Below, one piece after another: positions 32,824 to 41,782 of a stretch of 64,000 nt of DNA. Both the position numbers and the translations under genes were made by a program. This DNA comes from Puia dinghuensis. GTDB taxonomy: Bacteria > Bacteroidota > Bacteroidia > Chitinophagales > Chitinophagaceae. The stretch covers positions 186,001-250,000 of the forward strand of contig NZ_BMJC01000003.1 of the NCBI RefSeq assembly GCF_014642875.1. Direction: 5' to 3'. The stretch's first letter is position 1. Each line of letters opens with the position of its first letter. The notes below the pieces were generated by a model. That model had not been told where the DNA came from and made no database searches. It was given only the letters and a program-made list of their open reading frames with translations.

Positions 32824-34854
32824 CTATGCGCGACGTGCTTGTGAGTTTTGAGTGATGATCAGCGTTGGAAGCAGTTTCAAACTGGTGGCTGTTTCTTGCA
32901 TTCTGAATAAATCGATATGTTCTTTTTTGAGGCGACCGTGACGATATTTTGAACATTGCGTTGAAAACCATTGCCGGAGATAGTAGTTGGTATTTTCTGT
33001 AGGAAGGTTACCGTTATTTTCCCTGATGAATTTTATTAGCAATTCCAACGTTTGTTCATATGTATTTCTTTCATACTTGAATTTGAACCCCAGTTCTATT
33101 AGTCTATCATAGACAAATTGAGGCAGTGATCCCATTCTGTGAGATACCCGGACCTGCCTGACGTCTGTTTGAATTTCAGAACCTCGGCCTTGGGGAAACT
33201 TATTATGCCTTGCAAAATATTCTTCCAACCGATCGAGTCTTTTTGTCCATAGTACTTCGCGGTCATTCTCGAGCGAGATGATCTCTTCCAGGAGATGCCG
33301 GTACTCCTTTTCCAATTTATTTTGTTGATATAACCGCTTTTGCCGTGCAAACCAACGGGCAAGGGGTTTATCGATCCGTGTGCGAGGTAAATAACCTTGT
33401 TCCTCGATAATTTTTCTGAGCTGGCGGTAATTGGCGTACCACCTTTCCTCACTGGTGTTATTCCAATCGATGCCTATTTGGGTGAGTTGCGACACCTTTT
33501 CGGACGAGAGTCTCCCGGCTCTAAATGCGCTCTGCTGTTTTTCGATCCACCTCAGCAAGTTTAAGTCTTCCTTCATTGGTACTTTCAAATGCCCTTTCTT
33601 CTCAAAAAATGCCTTTGCCCTTGAATATCCTATCGCCCAATTGTCGATTCGGTTTTCGAAAGAGGTTAAGATATCCTGGATCCCCTGGGTTTCGTCTATG
33701 AATTCGATGGCGGTGGGTACCTTATCCAATCGATTATAGGGGCGCATTATTTTACTATCGTCCGAGGCAGCTTTCTCTTCTTCATGATCCGCCTTAAACC
33801 GGGCGTGCTGGAGATTCCTGAAATTATTTACCAGATCGAGTATTATGGGTTGCTCTTTTTGATCTACCGAGAAGCATCTTCCTATCTGCTGATACCAAAT
33901 GATGGGCGAGCTGGTCTCTCTCAACAGGATGACGGTGGAAATGTCCTTTGAATGCAGGCCTTCGGTGATCATATTCACGGTAAACAAGACTTTCGTGAGG
34001 TTATCGTCTTTATCGAACCTGGAAAGATGTCGTGCGTTGACTTTTTTCCCGAATTTTGTGTGAAGGGGTAAGGAGAGGAACCTTCCAAAAATGCTTTTAA
34101 GCATCGGCGTAAGCGTTTCCTCGGCCATTTTCATTTCTTTGAGCGTAGTACAAAAGACGATGATCTTTTTCCGTGACGGCGGCAGGTGCTTTTTTAAGAT
34201 GGCATCCAGGCCGGAACTTTTTTCCCAATCGATGACCCGCGCCTTCATTTCCCTGATCAGCGATTCTTTTTGCTGATGTTGAGTTTGCCCGATCTTTTCC
34301 TCCATTCGCCGGTATTCCTGCGAAATGGAGTAAATGGCGCTAATATATTTGGGTGCCATTAAAATGCCTTCGAGAAACGCCCCGTGCAGGGAGAAATAGG
34401 AAGCGATATTGTTCCTGAACAGTTCGAAGGCCATATCCCGGCTATGGTCCAGGAATCGGATGTGGGTTGCGGTAGTACCCAGCACTTTTGCCTGTGGGTT
34501 CCTGTCGAGCAGTTGTAGAACCTTTGGTCCCCATCCGCGGGCGCCCACCCGATGGAATTCGTCGAGATAAATGAAATCGAAGTTGTTTCGGCCCGATAGG
34601 GTCTTGGACGTTAGCAAGTTCCTATAGGTGCAAAAGAAGAAGTTGGCGCCGTCAACGTGCTTTTGGACCTCGGCACAGATGTGTTCTCCGGGCGCCAGAA
34701 GGAGATGTCGGGCTGTGGGGTTGGAAATGATGAATTTCGCGATGATAACGGCTTTACCCGTGCCGGTGGGATGGATGATACAGGTTTTGTTGTGGTGTTC
34801 GAGGGCATTTACCGCACTATCATAGGCTCGTTGGTTATGTGGATAGAGTTGCAT
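32824..34854 (-). CDS. DEAD/DEAH helicase with helicase-associated repeats
   Basis: The 676 residues contain a superfamily 2 helicase core (about 1-395): Walker A HPTGTGKA (28-35), DEFH box (98-101), motif III TTATH and a C-terminal domain with QIGRCFS (motif VI). Four helicase-associated repeats follow from about 400 to 660, each starting near a conserved Trp or Tyr (WAIGYSRAKAFF, RWYANYRQL, WTKRLDRLEEYF, TYEQTLELLIKF). No nuclease or partner gene is adjacent. Such proteins are frequent in accessory DNA; roles include plasmid, phage or stress-related functions, not established here. The base composition is more AT-rich than neighbours. Confidence 0.88.
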   Translation of the reverse strand: MQLYPHNQRAYDSAVNALEHHNKTCIIHPTGTGKAVIIAKFIISNPTARHLLLAPGEHICAEVQKHVDGANFFFCTYRNLLTSKTLSGRNNFDFIYLDEFHRVGARGWGPKVLQLLDRNPQAKVLGTTATHIRFLDHSRDMAFELFRNNIASYFSLHGAFLEGILMAPKYISAIYSISQEYRRMEEKIGQTQHQQKESLIREMKARVIDWEKSSGLDAILKKHLPPSRKKIIVFCTTLKEMKMAEETLTPMLKSIFGRFLSLPLHTKFGKKVNARHLSRFDKDDNLTKVLFTVNMITEGLHSKDISTVILLRETSSPIIWYQQIGRCFSVDQKEQPIILDLVNNFRNLQHARFKADHEEEKAASDDSKIMRPYNRLDKVPTAIEFIDETQGIQDILTSFENRIDNWAIGYSRAKAFFEKKGHLKVPMKEDLNLLRWIEKQQSAFRAGRLSSEKVSQLTQIGIDWNNTSEERWYANYRQLRKIIEEQGYLPRTRIDKPLARWFARQKRLYQQNKLEKEYRHLLEEIISLENDREVLWTKRLDRLEEYFARHNKFPQGRGSEIQTDVRQVRVSHRMGSLPQFVYDRLIELGFKFKYERNTYEQTLELLIKFIRENNGNLPTENTNYYLRQWFSTQCSKYRHGRLKKEHIDLFRMQETATSLKLLPTLIITQNSQARRA

Positions 34855-34873
34855 AGGGACAGCGTTTTAGTCA

Positions 34874-34892
34874 GGAGTAAATATATTACTCC
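34874..34892 (-). promoter_or_regulatory. Palindromic operator candidate before helicase gene
   Basis: GGAGTAA, spacer ATATA, TTACTCC: perfect 7-bp arms, 20-38 bp before the start codon at 34854. The position fits a repressor site over the promoter. Confidence 0.5.
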
Positions 34893-34959
34893 CGGCCGCG
34901 CTGAGCATGCAGAAGCGGGATTTTGACTTATGTCAATTTCCTTTGAATGGGCAGAACGG

Positions 34960-36363
34960 TTATCCGAGTCCGTGTTCGGAGTGGAGCTCGGGGATGCGGA
35001 CATCCGTGAATCCTTTTTTCAGGAGGCGCTCCTGAAAAGCCTGCTGAACATCGTATTCGCCGTGGACGATGAAGACGGTCTTTACCTGCTTGGGGTCCTG
35101 GCAGGCGAGGAACTGGCTCAGGTCTTCATAATCGCCGTGGGCACTCATGCTGCGGATGCTGCCGATCTCGGCGTGGACCTCGTGCAGGATGCCGAAGATG
35201 TGTACCTCTTTTGCCCCGGCCTGGAGCCTTCCGCCAAGTGAATGGGGCTCGCAGTAGCCGACGAGCAGGACGGTGTTGCGGCTGTTCTCGATGCTGTTGC
35301 TGATGTGATGTTTTACCCGACCGGCATCAGCCATACCGCTGGCGGAGATGATGACGCAGGGTTTGTCGTGGAAGTTGAGCTGTTTGGATTCGGCGACCGT
35401 CTTTATGTATTTCAGTCTTTTGAAATCAAAAGGGTCTTTGTCGGTCTCAAGCACCTTCTGTACCGCCTTATTGAAATATTGCGGATAGCTTTTAACGATC
35501 TCCGTGGCGGCGATGCTCAGCGGGCTATCGACATAGTAGTCGAAATCGGGAAGGCGATGCTCTTCTTCGAGGGAGTTGAGGGCGAAGAGAAGCTCCTGGG
35601 TGCGGCCGACGCTAAAAGCGGGGATGATGAGTTTGCCTTTTTTCTCGCCACAGGTGTGGTTGATCCATTTCAGGAGCATATCGGGGGTCGTATCCGCCGG
35701 ATCGTGGAGACTGTTACCGTATGTCGATTCAATGATGATGTAATTGGCCTGGGGGAAGACCTCGGGACTGCGGAGAATGACGTCCTTATAACGGCCGACG
35801 TCACCGCTGAAGGTGAGATGGGTCTCCTTTCCATCTTCTTTTATCTTCAGGCTTACAGCGGCGCTGCCGATGATATGCCCGGCGTCGGTGTAGAGGACGC
35901 TGATGTTGTCGTCGATGGTGGTCCAGGTGTCGTATTCTATAGTGACGAAGTGATCCATGGCTCTTTTTGCATCTTCTTCCGTGTAGAGGGGCTGAAGATA
36001 GGCGAGCCCATTGGCCGTCTTGCGTTTGTTGGCGAACTTCACTTCTTCCTCCTGGATACCGGCGGAGTCTTCCAACAGCACGGCGGTGAGTGCTTTTGTG
36101 GCGGGCGTGCAATAGACCTTGCCGGCAAAGCCATCCTTCACCAGTTTGGGAATGAGGCCGCAATGGTCGACATGCGCATGAGAGAGAATAAGCGTATTTA
36201 CCTCGGCAGGGGTAAATCCCCAGTTGCGGTTGAGGACGTCGGTTTGGTCGCCCATGCCCTGGAACATACCACAGTCGAGTAAGTATTTTTTGCCATTATT
36301 TAATGTGAGAAGATGTTTCGATCCGGTGACGGTACGGGCGGCGCCGTGGAAAGCAATTTTCAT
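34960..36363 (-). CDS. Beta-CASP metallo-beta-lactamase RNA-processing-type nuclease
   Basis: The 467 residues have the MBL signature SHAHVDHCGL (61-70), a metal ligand in YTDAGHIIGSA, STYGNS and the beta-CASP and C-terminal motifs AFSVGRTQELLFAL, SASGMADAGR and SMSAHGDY. This arrangement is that of CPSF73/KH-less RNA nucleases. Predicted to be a cytoplasmic zinc-dependent RNase or ribonuclease-like exonuclease; the substrate is not determinable. Monocistronic; a 19-bp palindrome lies upstream. Confidence 0.9.
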   Translation of the reverse strand: MKIAFHGAARTVTGSKHLLTLNNGKKYLLDCGMFQGMGDQTDVLNRNWGFTPAEVNTLILSHAHVDHCGLIPKLVKDGFAGKVYCTPATKALTAVLLEDSAGIQEEEVKFANKRKTANGLAYLQPLYTEEDAKRAMDHFVTIEYDTWTTIDDNISVLYTDAGHIIGSAAVSLKIKEDGKETHLTFSGDVGRYKDVILRSPEVFPQANYIIIESTYGNSLHDPADTTPDMLLKWINHTCGEKKGKLIIPAFSVGRTQELLFALNSLEEEHRLPDFDYYVDSPLSIAATEIVKSYPQYFNKAVQKVLETDKDPFDFKRLKYIKTVAESKQLNFHDKPCVIISASGMADAGRVKHHISNSIENSRNTVLLVGYCEPHSLGGRLQAGAKEVHIFGILHEVHAEIGSIRSMSAHGDYEDLSQFLACQDPKQVKTVFIVHGEYDVQQAFQERLLKKGFTDVRIPELHSEHGLG

Positions 36364-36678
36364 GTCGTTTGTTTATCAGGGTAAATGTAGGGAAAAACCG
36401 TTTATAAAGAAATCATTTCTTTACTACGCAGAATACTATTATAGGGCACGGTTGAGACTCACCGTTTTTCATTTATACATTTTCCTATTCTCTCATATCG
36501 CATACGATTCTTTGCCGGCGCTGATTTGTGCGATCGCAGCGTTTTAATCGATTGCAAAAAAATGTACTTTGCTGCCTCGTTTACAGTATACAGTTACCCT
36601 TATCCTGCCAGGCGGCATCCTTCGGGAGAGCGTGCTTCCGCTTCCGATATCTTAACCTCGTGAACTAAACCAATACAT
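36364..36678. other. 315-bp divergent gap with a 19-bp palindrome
   Basis: No gene seen. TAAAGAAAT-C-ATTTCTTTA at 36405-36423 is a perfect 9-bp-arm palindrome, 42-60 bp before the nuclease start, and could be an operator. A second imperfect hairpin with T5 lies at 36449-36469 (CGGTTGAG / CTCACCG). The right half precedes the large T9SS gene and shows no clear -7 element. Confidence 0.45.
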
Positions 36679-39600
36679 ATGATCATGTTTTTACCCGGAA
36701 AAAGGTATAATATCTCTATTATATCTTTCCTTCTCATTCTCTTTTTTTCTGGGCGGCTGTACGCATCGCCGCCAGGGCTCGGTAGCCCGGGGAGCGGACA
36801 TGGATTGCCCGGCTTTTTCGGCGGCGGCGAGCCTATCAAAACAACCCCCAGGAGGGTCGGTGACCGGCTGTATTTTACGCCGGCCTGTCCCATCATCGCG
36901 GAAAACTTCAACCAGGCCGCCGACGTCAACGGTGCGACATCCGACCCTAGCAGCGTGGGATGGTACCTCGACAGGACGAATGTTCCAAATGCGGTGTATT
37001 TCGCGATGAAATCCCACCGCATCAAGGCGCAGACCCTGGGCGGTGAGGGTGTCTGGTATTCCCAGGTATTTAATATATCCGGCTATACCGGCATCCAGGT
37101 GGATGCGAAGATCTCTTCGGAAGGGTCGTTCACCAGCAGTGAATATGCGCATCTGTTTTATAAGCTCGACGGCGGGCCCGAGACGTCTTTCGGCTCATAT
37201 ACCGGCGCCTTTGGGACACCCCTTGTCACTTCGGGGCAGATGACGGGCCACACGGTGCAGATCGTTATCCGGTTGTATAATGTCTCCGCGGGTAACAACG
37301 ATTATTATATCGAACAGTACGATGTGTTCAAGGAAGTCGGTCCTTGTACGGTCAGCAGTATTTCGGTGTCTGCCTCCGCAAGTAATTCGGGGGTGCTGAC
37401 CTGTACCAATCCTTCGACGACCTTGACCGCTTCGACTACGGCCTCGGGAACCACTACGTACAGCTGGACGGGACCCAACAGCTTTAGCGCCACCGGTGCT
37501 TCGGTGACCGCTACTACGGCGGGAACCTATACGGTGACGGGGACAAATTCTGCTGGCACGGGTACGGCCACGGTGAACGTGACCTCCAATACGGCAGCCC
37601 CAGGGAGTTTGACGGCGACGGCATCCGGGTCGCTGAGTTGTTCGGTAACTGGTGTGACGCTGACGGGAAGTTCGTCCGAGTCGGATGCGACGTATGCCTG
37701 GACGGGGCCTAACAGCTATTCCAACACCGGCGCTTCGGTCACCGCTAACATGGCGGGTACCTACACGCTGACCGCTACAAATCCCACTACAGGCTGTACG
37801 TCTTCCACTACTGTAGCCGTGACGTCCAATACGACGAACCCAACAGGCGTGACGGCGACGGCCAGCGGACCGATTACTTGTTCGTCGCCCAGTGCGACGC
37901 TGACGGGAAGTTCGACGTTGTCAGGGACGACTTTCGCCTGGACAGGGCCTAATAGTTTTACGGCCTCGGGTGCAACGGCTACAGCTACTGCAGCAGGTAC
38001 CTATACCCTAACGGCTACCTACCCTCCTACGGGTTGTTGGTCGTCCGTCACCGTGGCGGTTACTTCGAATACGACGGCGCCAGCAAATGTGACGGCAACG
38101 GCTTCCGGCTCGTTGAGTTGTTCAACCACTAGTGTGACGCTGACGGGCAGTTCGTCGACGTCGGGAACGACTTTTGCCTGGACTGGGCCCAACAATTTTA
38201 CCGCCAGCGGCGCTACGGCTGCCGTGACGGCTCCGGGTACTTATACGGTGACCGCTACCAATCCTTCTACAGGATGTACGGCAACTGCCTCTACCACGGT
38301 GACGCAGAATCTCACCGCGCCGGCCAATGTAACGACCAGCAATAATGGTCCGTTGACCTGTAATTTCACCACGGCCACGATGAGCGCCTCTTCTACCACT
38401 ACCTCGGGTGTCACCTACGCCTGGGCAGGGACAGGCAACGCTGGCAACTACAGTGCCACCGGCGCTTCGGTTACTACTACGATTCCCGGTACGTTCATCC
38501 TGACGGCTACCTATACTGCCACCGGCTGTACGACTACTGCCATGACCTCCGTGTATCAGACACTCACCGCACCGGGCACTATAACGGCCAGCAATAATGG
38601 TCCATTGACCTGTTCTGCCTCCAGCGTCACACTGAGCGGCTCTTCTACCCTTAACACCGGGGTCTCCTACGCCTGGACAGGGCCCGGCAGCTTCACCGCC
38701 ACCGGCACTTCGGCGACTGCGACAGTCCCAGGTACGTATACGCTGACGGCCACCAATACTTCCAGCGGATGTACTGCTACTGCCACGACCACAGTGGCCC
38801 AGAATATCACGGCCCCAGCGGGTGTAACGGCGACGGCTTCCGGCTCGTTGAGCTGTTCTACGACCAGTGTTACGCTGACCGGTAGCTCGACAACCTCGGG
38901 TACGACCTTCGCGTGGAGCGGGCCCGGCGGGTTTACTGTCACCGGCGCTACGGCTACTGCTACTGCAGCAGGAACCTATACGCTGACGGCGACCAATCCC
39001 ACCTCGGGTTGTACGGCTACTGCCACGGTGACCGTGACGGGCAATACGACAGCACCGGCAGGGTTGGCGATTGCAGCAGCGAACAATGTTACCCAGCTCA
39101 CCTGTAGCACCAACTTTACCACGCTATCCGGCAGCTCGACCACGTCGGGCGTAACCTATAGCTGGACAGGGCCTAATAATTTCACCGCGACTTCTTCGGC
39201 CGTGAATGTGTTCAATCCCGGTACGTACACTATGACCGTGACGAACCCCACTAGCGGCTGTACGGCTAGTACTTCCATTGCTATTACCCAGAATGTAACA
39301 CCACCGGCAGGGGTGGCGATCAGCCCATCGCTGACGACGCTCACCTGTAGCAATTCCAGTGCAGTGCTGACCGGTACTTCCACAACCACCGGTGTGAGCT
39401 ATGCCTGGACAGGACCGAGCAGCTTTACTGGTACGGGAACTACAGTCACTGCCGTTACACCCGGGGAGTATATCCTCACGGTGACCAACCCGACCAATGG
39501 CTGTACGACTTCCACTGCCGCGACTGTCAACGCAAATTTTGCTCCGCCGGCAGGAGTGACGGCCATCAACAATGGTCCGATCACCTGTAACAATCCGACG

Positions 39601-41616
39601 GTGACGCTGACGGGCAATTCTTCGACGGCCAATGTCAGCTATAGCTGGACGGGGCCGTCCAACTTTACGGCTTCCGGTGCTACTGCCACGACCAGTGTGG
39701 CCGGCACTTATACCCTGACGGTCACCAACCCGGTGAATGGCTGTTCGACCATTGCCAACACAGTGGTTGCCCAGAATACCACGACACCGGCCGGCCTGAC
39801 GATAGGCAGCAGTACGGGGGGCTCAATCCTGACCTGTACCAGTCCCAACATCACCCTGACGGCCAGCTCTTCTACGAGTGGTGTCAACTATAGCTGGAGT
39901 GGTCCAAACAGTTTCACGGGCTCATTGGCTTCTGTCAGTGTAACCAATCCGGGAACCTATAATGTAACAGCGACCAATTCGTCGAACGGTTGCACTTCCG
40001 GCACTTCGGTCATTATATCGCAAAATATCACGCCGCCGTCGGGTCTGCTCATGACGAGCAATCCTACTACTGCGGTGCTGACCTGCGCGACAAGCAGCAT
40101 TGCTTTCAATGCCAATGCTTCCGGCTCTAGAGTTGGTTATTCATGGACAGGGCCCGGCGGGTTCACGTTCAATGGTCAGACTACGAACATATCTGTACCC
40201 GGTACCTATTCGGTGACGGCTACGGACTCGACCAATGGATGTTCTTCAACGGCATCGACCACCGTTACGCAAAATATCACGCCGCCCGTAGCAGTGACCA
40301 TTGCCTCTGCAACGGGGACGACGATCATCAACTGTACGAATCCTACGATTACGATCACCGGCAACGCCAACCCCCAGAACGTGAACTATAGCTGGAGCGG
40401 GCCGAATAACTATAGCTCCGCTAACGCCACTACATCGGTGACCGCGCCGGGGACTTATACGGTAACGGCTACCAAAACCGACAACGGCTGTTCGAAGACT
40501 GCTAACGTGTCCATCGCCCTCGATACGGCACATCCGGCGGCAGTAACGACGAGCAGCGTGCCTGCCAATGCTACGCTTACGTGCAGCACGCCGAATGTCA
40601 TTCTCACCGGCAGCTCTAACACGACTGGCGTCACCTATGGCTGGACAGGCCCCAACAGCTTCTCCGCCTCCAGTGCATCGGCGACGGTGACGGCGCCGGG
40701 AAGCTATGTCCTGACAGTTACCAACCCCAACAACGGCTGTTCTACTGCCGCCACGGCCAACGCGGTGACGCAGAACATTGCTGTTCCGCTCGGGGTGACG
40801 GCGAATGTATCGAACAAGATCTCGTGCTTCACCACGAGTGTGACGATAACAGGAAACTCTACCACCTCCGGCGCTACCTATGCCTGGACAGGGCCGGGTG
40901 GATTCACTTCGGCTGCGCAGTCGGCATCGGCAACGCTGGGAGGCGTATATAATCTCACCGTAACGAACCCTGCCGATGGCTGTACGGCCACCAAACAGCT
41001 CACGGTAGTGGCGGATACGGCTACCCCGGCAGGGGTGACGGCTACGAATTCCGGTCCGATCACGTGTACTGTCTCTACAGTAACGCTGACGGGCAATTCC
41101 ACGACGTCGAATGTGACATATAGCTGGTCGGGTCCGAACGGGTTCTTTGACCCTGAGCAGGTGTCTACAACGGCTACCGACTCCGGAACGTATGTGCTGA
41201 CAGTAACCAGTTCGGGCAACGGGTGTAGCACGAATGCTTCGACCAATGTATCTGCGAATTTGACGGGCTGCTCCAGTGTGGCGCGGGCGTTGACGACGGG
41301 AAAGGCTGCTACCTTTGCACAGGGTGGGCAGGATCCTCAGACAGCAACCGCCTTCACGTATAAGGTGTATCCCAACCCGGTGAGCACGGTCGCTTATGTC
41401 GAGTTCCAGTCGCCTTCCCGGAGCCAGGTGAGCGTTGAGCTCTATAATTCACTTGGGGTGCGGGAACAGGTGCTATTCCAGAATACGGTAGAAGCCAACC
41501 AGAGCTACAAGCTGACGCTGGGCCCCGGCGGGCTTGGAGCAGGTATCCATTATTGTATGATCAGAGTGGATGGGAAAGTGTATACCAGTAAGGTGTTGGT
41601 GATGCCTGGACACTAA
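36679..41616 (+). CDS. Giant T9SS type A-sorted repeat adhesin
   Basis: The 1645 residues run: signal peptide (SIISFLLILFFSGRLYA), proline/glycine-rich link, a jelly-roll-like domain (about 70-225), and 16 tandem repeats (about 225-1535, about 81 residues each). Each repeat has LTC near its start, a YxWTGPNSF-like core, GTYTLTATNP and a Cys in GC. A T9SS sorting domain follows (YKVYPNPVSTVAYVEF ... YTSKVLVMPGH). The repeats resemble SprB-like or Ig-like surface repeats, so the product should be exported by the T9SS and act outside as an adhesin. Ends at a strong terminator. Repeat units are highly similar at DNA level, which makes copy-number change likely. Confidence 0.92.
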   Translation: MIMFLPGKRYNISIISFLLILFFSGRLYASPPGLGSPGSGHGLPGFFGGGEPIKTTPRRVGDRLYFTPACPIIAENFNQAADVNGATSDPSSVGWYLDRTNVPNAVYFAMKSHRIKAQTLGGEGVWYSQVFNISGYTGIQVDAKISSEGSFTSSEYAHLFYKLDGGPETSFGSYTGAFGTPLVTSGQMTGHTVQIVIRLYNVSAGNNDYYIEQYDVFKEVGPCTVSSISVSASASNSGVLTCTNPSTTLTASTTASGTTTYSWTGPNSFSATGASVTATTAGTYTVTGTNSAGTGTATVNVTSNTAAPGSLTATASGSLSCSVTGVTLTGSSSESDATYAWTGPNSYSNTGASVTANMAGTYTLTATNPTTGCTSSTTVAVTSNTTNPTGVTATASGPITCSSPSATLTGSSTLSGTTFAWTGPNSFTASGATATATAAGTYTLTATYPPTGCWSSVTVAVTSNTTAPANVTATASGSLSCSTTSVTLTGSSSTSGTTFAWTGPNNFTASGATAAVTAPGTYTVTATNPSTGCTATASTTVTQNLTAPANVTTSNNGPLTCNFTTATMSASSTTTSGVTYAWAGTGNAGNYSATGASVTTTIPGTFILTATYTATGCTTTAMTSVYQTLTAPGTITASNNGPLTCSASSVTLSGSSTLNTGVSYAWTGPGSFTATGTSATATVPGTYTLTATNTSSGCTATATTTVAQNITAPAGVTATASGSLSCSTTSVTLTGSSTTSGTTFAWSGPGGFTVTGATATATAAGTYTLTATNPTSGCTATATVTVTGNTTAPAGLAIAAANNVTQLTCSTNFTTLSGSSTTSGVTYSWTGPNNFTATSSAVNVFNPGTYTMTVTNPTSGCTASTSIAITQNVTPPAGVAISPSLTTLTCSNSSAVLTGTSTTTGVSYAWTGPSSFTGTGTTVTAVTPGEYILTVTNPTNGCTTSTAATVNANFAPPAGVTAINNGPITCNNPTVTLTGNSSTANVSYSWTGPSNFTASGATATTSVAGTYTLTVTNPVNGCSTIANTVVAQNTTTPAGLTIGSSTGGSILTCTSPNITLTASSSTSGVNYSWSGPNSFTGSLASVSVTNPGTYNVTATNSSNGCTSGTSVIISQNITPPSGLLMTSNPTTAVLTCATSSIAFNANASGSRVGYSWTGPGGFTFNGQTTNISVPGTYSVTATDSTNGCSSTASTTVTQNITPPVAVTIASATGTTIINCTNPTITITGNANPQNVNYSWSGPNNYSSANATTSVTAPGTYTVTATKTDNGCSKTANVSIALDTAHPAAVTTSSVPANATLTCSTPNVILTGSSNTTGVTYGWTGPNSFSASSASATVTAPGSYVLTVTNPNNGCSTAATANAVTQNIAVPLGVTANVSNKISCFTTSVTITGNSTTSGATYAWTGPGGFTSAAQSASATLGGVYNLTVTNPADGCTATKQLTVVADTATPAGVTATNSGPITCTVSTVTLTGNSTTSNVTYSWSGPNGFFDPEQVSTTATDSGTYVLTVTSSGNGCSTNASTNVSANLTGCSSVARALTTGKAATFAQGGQDPQTATAFTYKVYPNPVSTVAYVEFQSPSRSQVSVELYNSLGVREQVLFQNTVEANQSYKLTLGPGGLGAGIHYCMIRVDGKVYTSKVLVMPGH
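37350..41275 (+). repeat. 16 tandem coding repeats of about 245 bp
   Basis: I counted 16 W-x-GP cores (SWTGPNS, AWTGPNN, SWSGPNG and variants) at near-even spacing. Unit 5 is an outlier (AWAGTGNAG), and units 12-16 are more diverged. Recurring DNA motifs are the codons for LTCS and AWTGP. Confidence 0.8.
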
Positions 41617-41638
41617 GTGTAGTTTGATCGATAAGATT

Positions 41639-41670
41639 AGGCCGCCCCGGTACGGGGCGGCCTCTCTTTT
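41639..41670 (+). terminator. Strong rho-independent terminator
   Basis: AGGCCGCCCCG, loop GTA, CGGGGCGGCCT, then CTCTTTTT. An 11-bp perfect stem ending the large T9SS gene. Confidence 0.85.
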
Positions 41671-41782
41671 TCTCCGTACAGTGCCTGTATCGAAACAGAA
41701 CACCCGCTCCCGGTCATATTTGAATAAGATATTACATATCAATTATTTGCATTAGCGGCACACTCTTGGCCGTCTGTTTGGC

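Noticed and set aside
35242-36282. Plus-strand frame of 346 codons
   Set aside because: Antisense to the beta-CASP nuclease, which has clear catalytic motifs; no family features in this frame.
37350-41275. Tandem repeats as a possible CRISPR or satellite array
   Set aside because: The unit is about 245 bp, in one open frame, and encodes Ig-like surface repeats.
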